From: Paenibacillus agaridevorans
Lineage (GTDB): Bacteria > Bacillota > Bacilli > Paenibacillales > Paenibacillaceae
Reading direction: 5' to 3'
Length of the DNA: 52,640 nucleotides
Assembly: GCF_003112455.1 (NCBI RefSeq)
Contig: NZ_BDQX01000116.1
Location: forward strand, 8,301 to 60,940
Shown: piece after piece, positions 1 through 7,016 of the stretch
Numbering within the stretch: the stretch's first letter is position 1
Layout of the letters: each line of letters starts with the position of its first letter
Translations under genes and position numbers: made by a program
Notes under the pieces: model-generated
What the model was told of the DNA's origin: nothing
Database searches by the model: none
What the model saw: the letters and a program-made list of their open reading frames with translations, nothing else

Positions 1-2220
1 CTTATGGCGAATGTCACGCATTGGCGTACCATCCCGTCCAGACCGGCCGTGTCCGTCCCCTTGCCGGAGGATTTGCATCCCATCTGGAAAGAGGGGCTTC
101 GGCTTCGCGGAGTGACGGAGCTGTATGCGCATCAGGCCGATGCATTCCGGGCGGCGAGGCGGGGCGATCATGTCGTCGCCGTGACTCCGACGGCTTCGGG
201 CAAGACGTTATGCTATAACTTGCCCGTCATGCAAAGCTTGCTGGAGAACGACGAAGGGAGAGCGTTGTATCTCTTTCCGACCAAGGCACTTGCGCAGGAT
301 CAGGTGGCGGAGCTGCAGGCGGTCGCCGACCTCATGGGCGTCGATATCAAGACGCATACCTACGATGGCGATACGCCGCCCACCGTTCGTACGGCGATTC
401 GCAACGCGGGACATATCGTCGTGACGAATCCCGATATGCTGCATTCGGCCATTCTTCCGCATCATACGAAGTGGGTCAAGCTGTTCGAGAATATCAAATA
501 CATCGTGATTGACGAGGTCCATGCCTATCGCGGCGTATTCGGAAGCCATGTGGCAAACGTGATCCGGAGACTTAAACGAATATGTCGCTTTTACGGCTCC
601 CAACCTCAATTTATTTGCGCCTCGGCTACGATCGACAACCCGCGCGAACACGCGGAGAGGCTGATTGGCGAGCGGGTGACGCTGATCGACAACAACGGCG
701 CGCCGATGGGCGAAAAACATATCATTTTCTATAATCCGCCTGTTGTGAACCGACAGCTCGGCATACGGAGAAGCAGCGTGCTGGAGACTCGCAGACTCGC
801 GGCCTTGCTTCTGAAGCAGGGCGTGCAGACCATTGTATTCGCCCGCAGCCGCGTGCGCGTGGAACTGCTGCTGACTTATTTGCAGGAGCTGGTCAAGGAC
901 AAGCTTGGCGACAAGAGCATACGGGGATACAGAGGCGGCTATCTGCCAAAGCTGCGGCGAGAGATCGAACGCGGGCTTCGCAGCGGCGAGATACGAGGCG
1001 TTGTCAGTACGAACGCGCTGGAGCTTGGCATCGATATCGGTCAGTTGCAGGCTTGCGTGCTTAACGGGTACCCCGGTACGATCGCAAGCACGTGGCAGCA
1101 ATCAGGCAGAGCAGGCAGACGGCAGGAGAGCTCCGTAACGTTTATGGTGGCGAGCAGCAATCCGCTGGATCAATACATGATTCAGAACCCGGACTTCTTT
1201 TTCAATCGTCCTCCCGAGCGGGCGCTGATCCATCCCGATAATCTGCTGATCTTGATCGATCATGTAAAATGTGCGGCCTACGAGCTGCCGTTCAAGCGAG
1301 GGGATTCGTTCGGAGGCGAGAAGCTGGAGGATATGATGGAGTTTTTAGTCGAAGAGAGAGTGCTCCATTACGCCAATGACCGCTGGTTCTGGATGGAACA
1401 GTCTTTCCCTGCGCATAACATCTCGTTGAGGTCCGCTGCGCAGGAGAACTTCGTTATCATCGATATGACGACAAGCGACCACAGGGTCCTTGGCGAGGTT
1501 GATCGGTTTAGCGCACCGACCTTGATCCACGAAGAGGCTATCTATATTCATGAAGGCGTGCAATTCCAGGTGGAGAAGCTGGACTACCCGGAGAAGAAGG
1601 CTTATGTGCGCGAGGTCGATGTCGAGTATTATACGGATGCCAACCTGGCGGTCGAACTGAAGGTGCTGCATGTAGACAAGGAGACCACGTCGGGGGAGCT
1701 CCTTAGGCAATATGGCGAAGTAACCGTAAATGCGAAGGCGACCATTTTTAAAAAAATACGACTGGGCACTCACGAGAACATCGGCTCAGGGCCGATTCAC
1801 CTGCCCGAAGAGGAGCTGCATACGAGCAGCTACTGGTTTTCCTTCAGCGACGAGGCTGCGGCTACGCGTTCCAAAAACGAAATGCAGTTCGCGCTGCTGG
1901 GCATTGCGAACGTGCTCGTTCATATCGCTCCGCTATATCTCATGTGCGATCCCTTCGACATTCGGGTCGTGCCTCAAGTAAAAGCCATTCATTCGCAAAA
2001 ACCGACGATCTACTTCTATGATCGTTATCCCGGAGGCATCGGGCTTAGCGAAAGGTTGTACGACGTACACGACGAGCTGATTAAGCGGGCAAGGACGCTC
2101 ATTACTTCTTGCAGCTGTATGAGCGGATGTCCGGCTTGCGTCGGGCCGATCGAAGAGGTCGGGCTGCTTGGCAAAGAACAGGCGCTGGCGCTGCTGAAGG
2201 AAGCAGGTGCAGGCGCATGA
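1..2220 (+). CDS. mrfA: MrfA-type DEAD/DEAH helicase with C-terminal DUF1998/cysteine cluster (5' end probably outside window)
   Basis: ATP-dependent 3'-5' DNA helicase of the YprA/MrfA family, which in Bacillus subtilis works with exonuclease MrfB in repair of mitomycin C damage. From the first visible ATG (base 4) the sequence shows Walker A TPTASGKT at about residues 61-68, the DEVH box at 170-173, the helicase C-terminal motif QQSGRAGRR, and a four-cysteine cluster (CSCMSGCPAC) near the C-terminus that binds metal in this family. The frame is still open at base 1, and as I recall it the B. subtilis protein has about 20 more N-terminal residues, so the true start probably lies upstream. 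The next gene starts inside the stop codon (ATGA), so the two are translationally coupled. Family assignment is secure; the exact start is not. Confidence 0.95.
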   Translation, partial: LMANVTHWRTIPSRPAVSVPLPEDLHPIWKEGLRLRGVTELYAHQADAFRAARRGDHVVAVTPTASGKTLCYNLPVMQSLLENDEGRALYLFPTKALAQDQVAELQAVADLMGVDIKTHTYDGDTPPTVRTAIRNAGHIVVTNPDMLHSAILPHHTKWVKLFENIKYIVIDEVHAYRGVFGSHVANVIRRLKRICRFYGSQPQFICASATIDNPREHAERLIGERVTLIDNNGAPMGEKHIIFYNPPVVNRQLGIRRSSVLETRRLAALLLKQGVQTIVFARSRVRVELLLTYLQELVKDKLGDKSIRGYRGGYLPKLRREIERGLRSGEIRGVVSTNALELGIDIGQLQACVLNGYPGTIASTWQQSGRAGRRQESSVTFMVASSNPLDQYMIQNPDFFFNRPPERALIHPDNLLILIDHVKCAAYELPFKRGDSFGGEKLEDMMEFLVEERVLHYANDRWFWMEQSFPAHNISLRSAAQENFVIIDMTTSDHRVLGEVDRFSAPTLIHEEAIYIHEGVQFQVEKLDYPEKKAYVREVDVEYYTDANLAVELKVLHVDKETTSGELLRQYGEVTVNAKATIFKKIRLGTHENIGSGPIHLPEEELHTSSYWFSFSDEAAATRSKNEMQFALLGIANVLVHIAPLYLMCDPFDIRVVPQVKAIHSQKPTIYFYDRYPGGIGLSERLYDVHDELIKRARTLITSCSCMSGCPACVGPIEEVGLLGKEQALALLKEAGAGA

Positions 2221-3521
2221 GCATGCGGGAACGTATGAACAGGCTTCGAGCCAGCGCTGCAAGCGAAGCTCGCACGGCGACCGAAACGGTTGTGTCTTCG
2301 TCAGAATCAGAATGCGAGCCGCAGGAGGAGCTGCATCCGGGATGGGCATCCTTCGGTGTTACGCTCCGAAGAGGCGCGAAGGGCGATTATTTGGTGCGTC
2401 GAACGGAATTTAGTCTTGACTACCAACACGGCACTCATCAATTAGGAGAATTAATTGAAGCGGCAACGGGATTGTCCGAGTTCCATGCTGCCCAGCAGCC
2501 AGTAGAGCCCAAATCTATTTTGTATCTGGATCTGGAGACGACCGGATTGGGCGTTGGGACGGGCAATGTGCCTTTTATGACCGGCTTTGCCTTTGTGCAA
2601 GGGAACAAGTTTATCGTAGAGCAGTCGCTGATTCGCCATCCTGCCGAGGAATATGCCATGCTGTACGATTTGGAGCAGCGCTTAAGCAATTATCGTTATT
2701 TGGCCACATATAATGGCAAGACATTCGATTGGCCGCTTGTGCAGAATCGGATGATCATGAACGCGATGGGGAGAGAACTCAAGCAGCCGCTTCATCTGGA
2801 TTTTTTGCATCCTTCGCGATCCATCTGGCGCAACACTCTGGCATCCTGCAAGCTCAGCCATATCGAAGAAGAGAGATTGGGCATTTTTCGAACGGAGGAT
2901 GTTCCCGGCTCTCTTGCTCCTCAGCTATATTTTCAGTTTCTGGCGGATGGAGACCCCGCTCCTTTGGAGGGCGTGTTTCTTCATAACGAGCTTGACCTTC
3001 TGGCGCTTGCTTGCTTGTCGATCCGTTTTGGACATCTGCTGCGGGAGGATATATTCCGGCGCATTCCGTATCCGGAAGAAACAGAGGAATTGGTGAGAAC
3101 GGGATTATGGCTGGAGCATATGGGAAAGTCGGAGCTGGCAGAGGAATTATTTGGGCAGGCGTTGCTGCATGAGGAACCTTCTCCATCCGCGCTAAACAAG
3201 CTTGCGGCGAGAGATAAGAAGGCTGGTAATTGGCAACGTGCTGTGGTATTGTGGCAGAAGGTTGTTCATGCATCCGGCAGCTCTTTGTCTGCATCCGGGC
3301 ATGATGCCTGTATTGAATTATCCATGTATTTTGAGCATAGGAGCAAGGAACTGCATCAGTCGCTCCATTATTGCGCCGAGGCGCTTGTGCGAATGCAGAG
3401 CGTATCGGGCGGCCGCCGCTTGAGCGATAAGGAGACGATAGCGCTGCAGGACGTTCGCAAACGAATTCAAAGAATACAGTCTAAAATTCATAAACTAGAA
3501 TTGGGAGCATTAACCAAATGA
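2217..3521 (+). CDS. mrfB: MrfB-type DEDD 3'-5' exonuclease with C-terminal TPR-like region
   Basis: RNase H-fold 3'-5' exonuclease of the YprB/MrfB family, partner of MrfA in mitomycin repair. The catalytic motif YLDLETTGLGVG carries D105 and E107; further acidic residues follow in the conserved HNELDLLALA segment. The last third is helical with TPR character (for example SELAEELFGQALLHE) and may mediate protein contacts. The 434-residue form from the ATG at 2217 is chosen because this codon overlaps the mrfA stop (ATGA) and has purine-rich sequence upstream (GAAGGAAGCAGG). An earlier in-frame ATG lies deep inside mrfA and would add residues with no family similarity. The stop overlaps the start of the next gene in the same way. 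Confidence 0.92.
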   Translation: MSMRERMNRLRASAASEARTATETVVSSSESECEPQEELHPGWASFGVTLRRGAKGDYLVRRTEFSLDYQHGTHQLGELIEAATGLSEFHAAQQPVEPKSILYLDLETTGLGVGTGNVPFMTGFAFVQGNKFIVEQSLIRHPAEEYAMLYDLEQRLSNYRYLATYNGKTFDWPLVQNRMIMNAMGRELKQPLHLDFLHPSRSIWRNTLASCKLSHIEEERLGIFRTEDVPGSLAPQLYFQFLADGDPAPLEGVFLHNELDLLALACLSIRFGHLLREDIFRRIPYPEETEELVRTGLWLEHMGKSELAEELFGQALLHEEPSPSALNKLAARDKKAGNWQRAVVLWQKVVHASGSSLSASGHDACIELSMYFEHRSKELHQSLHYCAEALVRMQSVSGGRRLSDKETIALQDVRKRIQRIQSKIHKLELGALTK

Positions 3522-4360
3522 AACAATATCAGCATGGGGCCTTGAAGGGATTGTTGATCGACCTTGATGGCACGATGTATCAGGGCTCGCGTCCTGTAGA
3601 CGGCGCGGACCGGTTGATTCGCCACTTGCAGCGAGAGGGCATTGCTTATCGTTTCGTCACGAACAATTCTTCGGCTACTCCAGTTGAAGTAGCAAGCCGG
3701 CTCAGCGCAATGGGAATTCCCGCGCGTCCCGAGGATGTATGCACTTCCGCACAGGCTGCAGCCGTCTATATCGCCAAGCTTGCACCTCACTCCTCCGTAT
3801 TTGTCATAGGACAGAAAGGGCTGCGCGAAACTTTGACGGAAGCGGGACTTCGGTTATCGGACGAACATCCAGATTTCGTTGTACAAGGGATAGACAGAGA
3901 GTTCACTTATGACCGTGTCGCACAAGCGGTTCAGCATATTCGGAGCGGGGTTCCCTTTATTCTTACGAATCCCGACCGTCTCGTACCATCTACTCACGGG
4001 TTATTGCCGGGAGCAGGCTCCATAGGAGCCATGATCCAGGCGGCCAGCGGTCAGGAACCGATCATTATCGGCAAGCCTTCCTCCATTCTTATGAATTATG
4101 CGCTAGACAGCATTGGGCTGACTCACCGCGAGACATGGGTCGTAGGGGATAATCTGGCTACGGATATCGCTGCAGGCATAGCTTCTGGCTGCGGTACCGC
4201 GCTTGTCCTTACGGGTCTCACGACGAGGGAGAATTACGACGACTACAAGAATCACGCGGGCTGCACGCCGGACATCATCTATGACACGCTGGATGAGCTT
4301 ACTGCCGACCTGCCGTCATTGCAGAAGCTTTCATTATCGGACACTAGCTGGGAGGTTTAA
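3518..4360 (+). CDS. NagD/YutF-type HAD-superfamily phosphatase
   Basis: HAD-superfamily hydrolase of the NagD/p-nitrophenylphosphatase-like (class IIA) group, 280 residues. Motif I is LLIDLDGTMYQG with nucleophile D15 and acid/base D17. Motif II is the TNNSS stretch. Motif IV is VVGDNLATDIAAG near residue 205. The position of the cap between motifs II and III is typical of class IIA enzymes acting on small phosphorylated metabolites. The start codon overlaps the mrfB stop (ATGA), so it belongs to the repair operon transcriptionally. Whether it acts in repair, for example on damaged or dephosphorylated nucleotides, cannot be told from sequence. The physiological substrate is unknown. Confidence 0.9.
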   Translation: MKQYQHGALKGLLIDLDGTMYQGSRPVDGADRLIRHLQREGIAYRFVTNNSSATPVEVASRLSAMGIPARPEDVCTSAQAAAVYIAKLAPHSSVFVIGQKGLRETLTEAGLRLSDEHPDFVVQGIDREFTYDRVAQAVQHIRSGVPFILTNPDRLVPSTHGLLPGAGSIGAMIQAASGQEPIIIGKPSSILMNYALDSIGLTHRETWVVGDNLATDIAAGIASGCGTALVLTGLTTRENYDDYKNHAGCTPDIIYDTLDELTADLPSLQKLSLSDTSWEV

Positions 4361-4367
4361 AGGCAAG

Positions 4368-5174
4368 ATGCAAGAGCTTCCGGAATTAGAACTATACAGA
4401 GCATTATTGGCGGAGAGATTCTCCGGAGCCGCAATCACGGCATTGGAATTTCATGAGGATCTTATTAACGAGGTTGCAATGGAACTGCAACAAGATGTCG
4501 TTGGCAAAAGCGTCTGGTTCGTGGAGAGACGGGCTGAGCTGATCGTATTCCATCTGGATAACGGCAAACGTTTGATTTTCCGTCTCTCTGACGAAGCTTC
4601 TATCTATGTGGGTTCATCGAATGAAACGCTGGAGAGGGAAGCGTCCATCTATATTCGATTCGATGAACGTTTTTTGGCCTTGCACGGGGTAACGGCGGCA
4701 GACATCGAATTGATGTCGGTCAAGGAACTGGAATCCATCATGAAGAACAGGGGGATCGATCCCCTTGACAAGCGACTGTCACTGGCGAAGTTCATGGAGC
4801 GTTACGCTAAAAAAAGAAGCTCGATCAAAACCGCTCTTGTTGATCAAAGTTTGCTTGCCGGCATCGGTCCCGTCTATTCGGATGAAATTTTGTTCGAGGC
4901 CGGGCTGCGACCCGACAGAAAGACGGCGGAATTAAGCCATGAAGAATGGGAATCTCTGTACTCCGCATTAAATCATATCGTCCGCGATTCCATCTCGCAT
5001 GGAGGCGTGAGGGAGTTGCCTCTATTCGCCGGGGACGGAATCTCGGGTCTGTATCGCGAGAGGCTGGCCGTACACGAACTGGAAGGCCAAACCTGCAAGC
5101 GATGCGGAGGGACGATCAAAAAATCTTCCGTGGCCGGCCGCAAGTGTTACAGCTGTCCGGATTGCCAGAAGTAA
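4368..5174 (+). CDS. Fpg/MutM/Nei-like protein with lost catalytic residues
   Basis: Relative of formamidopyrimidine-DNA glycosylase, 268 residues. The N-terminus reads MQELPELE where active enzymes have MPELPE: the catalytic Pro2 is replaced by Gln, while Glu3 and Glu6 remain. The segment RRAELIVFHL corresponds to RRAKYLL in E. coli, so the conserved Lys is Glu. LAGIGPVYSDE corresponds to VGVGNIYASE, so the phosphate-binding Asn is Pro. The helix-two-turn-helix region and the C-terminal zinc finger (CKRC ... CPDC, with the Arg before CYSC) are intact, so DNA binding is plausible. The start at 4368 gives the conserved N-terminus; an upstream in-frame extension is out-of-frame coding of the HAD gene. 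Inference: a non-glycosylase lesion-binding protein in the MrfAB operon. A glycosylase with altered chemistry is the alternative. Confidence 0.85.
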   Translation: MQELPELELYRALLAERFSGAAITALEFHEDLINEVAMELQQDVVGKSVWFVERRAELIVFHLDNGKRLIFRLSDEASIYVGSSNETLEREASIYIRFDERFLALHGVTAADIELMSVKELESIMKNRGIDPLDKRLSLAKFMERYAKKRSSIKTALVDQSLLAGIGPVYSDEILFEAGLRPDRKTAELSHEEWESLYSALNHIVRDSISHGGVRELPLFAGDGISGLYRERLAVHELEGQTCKRCGGTIKKSSVAGRKCYSCPDCQK

Positions 5175-5202
5175 TTATCGATACCGCGAGGAGGGGAGCC
5201 TC

Positions 5203-5544
5203 ATGATCCATGTCTACTTGGACGATTACCGCCGATGCCCGGATGGATTCGTATTGGCGCGTAATGCGGAAGAATGCAAGCAATTGATCCAGTACGAAGA
5301 GATAGACGTTCTGTCGCTCGACTTTGATCTTGGGTGGGGGCAGCCTACCGGGGACGAAGTCGTGCGGCATATCGTCAGCACGGGGCGCTTTCCGAGCCGG
5401 ATCTACTTGCATACATCCAGCGTATCGGGAAGAAACAGCATGTATCATACGCTCTCTGCTTCTTTGCCGGATCGTACGCAACTGTTCGGAGGGCCAATGC
5501 CTCATGATCTGCTGGACGAGATCGCAAGAAATCATCGGGGTTAA
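5203..5544 (+). CDS. Stand-alone cyclic-phosphate-processing-type receiver domain (cREC-like)
   Basis: Small 113-residue protein resembling the receiver-like domain called the cyclic-phosphate processing receiver in conflict-system literature. The sequence begins MIHVYLDDYRRCPDGF, with two acidic residues in the position used by response regulators, and has a central acidic cluster LSLDFDLGWGQPTGDEVV where the phospho-acceptor Asp would sit. There is no output domain. A strong ribosome site (GAGGGGAG) precedes the ATG, and the gene lies 28 bp after the Fpg-like gene in the same direction. Function in this operon is unknown. The call rests on the spacing of acidic residues and overall size, so the subfamily assignment is moderate. 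Confidence 0.65.
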   Translation: MIHVYLDDYRRCPDGFVLARNAEECKQLIQYEEIDVLSLDFDLGWGQPTGDEVVRHIVSTGRFPSRIYLHTSSVSGRNSMYHTLSASLPDRTQLFGGPMPHDLLDEIARNHRG

Positions 5545-5575
5545 TTAGATTATGAATGAAAGAGGCTAATACATA

Positions 5576-6592
5576 GTGAGCGAATGGATCGGAACCGCCA
5601 ATCAACAATATGCGTCGTACGCGATGGAAGAACTGCGGCGCCTTCTGCCTGGAGCCAGCTTTACGCAGCTTGCGCCTGGCGAAGTATTCCGTATGGTTTG
5701 TCCTATGGGCAAGGAAGAAGCGCTCGGACTGATCGGGGCAAATCCGCCGATTTTTTTGCGACATTTGCAGCCGATTGACAGGGAACTGGTCGTCAAGGGA
5801 GATGCAAGCGATCTGGACGGTTTAGCCGATCTGATCCGCAATGACAGGTCGATATTCGGCAATCGTCGTACTGCCGTGCATATCAGGCGGAATTCCGGCT
5901 CGATCTTTCATTACACGCCTGCGGATTCGAAATCCGTCTTGGATGCTGTACTTGCGGAGATAGGCAGCGAGCCTGCCGTTCAACAGCCGGATGTAATTAT
6001 CTCCGTTTATGGCGCCGATAACGTTTTATACATTGGCTTCGGCACGCCTCGGGAGATGCTGTCGGATTGGCCTGGCGGAGCCGTACGCTTCCAACGCGAA
6101 GAAGGACAGATCTCGCGCGCGAAGTTCAAACTGTTGGAGGCGGAGCGGGCATTCGGCATTCGGTATGAGGAATTCGGCCATGCGCTTGATATCGGAGCCG
6201 CACCGGGCGGCTGGACCTCGCTGCTGCTAGAGCGCGGACTTCGGGTCACTGCTGTGGATCCGGCGGATATGCATGCGTCGCTTAAAGGGCATCCGGCTTT
6301 GCTTCATCTCAAGCAAAATGCATCCGATATCAAGCTCGCGGCGGCTTCCTTCGACCTGCTCGTCTGTGATATGAGTTGGAGTCCTATGTTGATGTCCCGT
6401 CTCGTGCTGGACCTCAATGATGCCCTGAAGCGGGACGCAAAGGCCATCATTACGATCAAGCTGATGCACAAGAAACCGCTGCAGACGATCAGGGAGGTAA
6501 AGGAACGATTAGAGACAGGTTTTGTAGTACTTGGAGCCAAACAACTGTTTCATAACCGCGAGGAAATCACCTTGTTCCTGAAGAAGAAGTAG
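5576..6592 (+). CDS. RlmM/FtsJ-like SAM-dependent methyltransferase
   Basis: Rossmann-fold methyltransferase, 338 residues, starting with GTG; AGAGG lies 11 bases upstream. The SAM-binding motif LDIGAAPGGW is at residues 204-213. A likely K-D-K-E 2'-O-methyltransferase tetrad is visible: Lys in SRAKFKLLE (about 183-185), Asp in LVCDMSW, Lys in ITIKLMHKK, and Glu in NREEITLF near the end. The N-terminal half probably forms a THUMP/ferredoxin-like RNA-binding region, as in 23S rRNA methyltransferase RlmM. An RNA ribose methylation role is therefore likely, but the target is not shown. It is the last gene of the leftmost operon; the region after it holds a repeat. Confidence 0.8.
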   Translation: MSEWIGTANQQYASYAMEELRRLLPGASFTQLAPGEVFRMVCPMGKEEALGLIGANPPIFLRHLQPIDRELVVKGDASDLDGLADLIRNDRSIFGNRRTAVHIRRNSGSIFHYTPADSKSVLDAVLAEIGSEPAVQQPDVIISVYGADNVLYIGFGTPREMLSDWPGGAVRFQREEGQISRAKFKLLEAERAFGIRYEEFGHALDIGAAPGGWTSLLLERGLRVTAVDPADMHASLKGHPALLHLKQNASDIKLAAASFDLLVCDMSWSPMLMSRLVLDLNDALKRDAKAIITIKLMHKKPLQTIREVKERLETGFVVLGAKQLFHNREEITLFLKKK

Positions 6593-6605
6593 CCTTTAAA
6601 TGCGG

Positions 6606-6854
6606 GTTCAAAAAGTCCGGTTTTCAGCACAATAGCGTATGCTTCCGATGCTGCGTTTTTTTCAAAAACGCTGTAGAAGATTGGATGAAGGTAGAAACTG
6701 AGGAGCGGAGCGTAGTGGCAGCTACGTGAGCACCTGCAATGTTTCCGGAGGAAACATACTTCGAAAGCATCCGCTTAGTTTCGCCTGAATTCAATATTCG
6801 ATGTCGAGTGGGCTTCTTAGGCATACTTCGTGATCAAAAGCGGACTTTTTGAAC
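6606..6854 (+). repeat. Dispersed MITE-like repeat, copy 1 (249 bp)
   Basis: Element bounded by 14-bp perfect terminal inverted repeats: GTTCAAAAAGTCCG at 6606-6619 and CGGACTTTTTGAAC at 6841-6854. It contains no gene. The interior shares long blocks with 21545-21710, including GAGGAGC, CTACGTGAGCACC versus CTATGTGAGCACC, and TTCAATATTCGATGTCGA. Compared with copy 2 it carries two extra segments, each able to fold as a hairpin (GCGTTTTT...AAAAACGC and GTTTCC...GGAAAC). The internal hairpin CGTAG/CTACG appears as CATAG/CTATG in copy 2, a compensated change. Confidence 0.85.
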
Positions 6855-6867
6855 ATCCTCTTAAGGC

Positions 6868-6895
6868 TTGAGAACATGCTTCATTATGATATAAT
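6868..6895 (+). promoter_or_regulatory. Predicted sigma-A promoter upstream of the kinase leader
   Basis: TTGAGA (6868-6873), 16-bp spacer, TATAAT (6890-6895). Predicted transcription start is near 6902, about 20 bases before the large terminator hairpin at 6923-6971, so transcripts would meet the terminator almost at once. Confidence 0.6.
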
Positions 6896-6922
6896 GTAGC
6901 CAATATGGCATTATCGGGGAAG

Positions 6923-6971
6923 CATCCCGGCAGCATCTGAGTTTTTTCAGATGCTGCCGGGATGTTTTTTT
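6923..6971 (+). terminator. Strong intrinsic terminator hairpin between promoter and kinase gene
   Basis: An 18-bp perfect inverted repeat (6923-6940 with 6947-6964), 6-base loop, followed by seven T residues. It lies after a good promoter and before the kinase start at 7017. It could end a short leader RNA, act as an attenuator for the kinase, or terminate read-through from the upstream operon. Confidence 0.85.
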
Positions 6972-7016
6972 GTCAAATTATTGGGAATATATATGGCCGG
7001 AAGGGATGGGAACGGA

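Noticed and set aside
208-1101. Minus-strand ORF opposite mrfA
   Set aside because: Shadow ORF of a conserved helicase; sequence looks random.
6951-7016. ATG inside the terminator as kinase start
   Set aside because: It would need translation through an 18-bp stem and gives residues outside the kinase domain; 7017 or 6993 is better.
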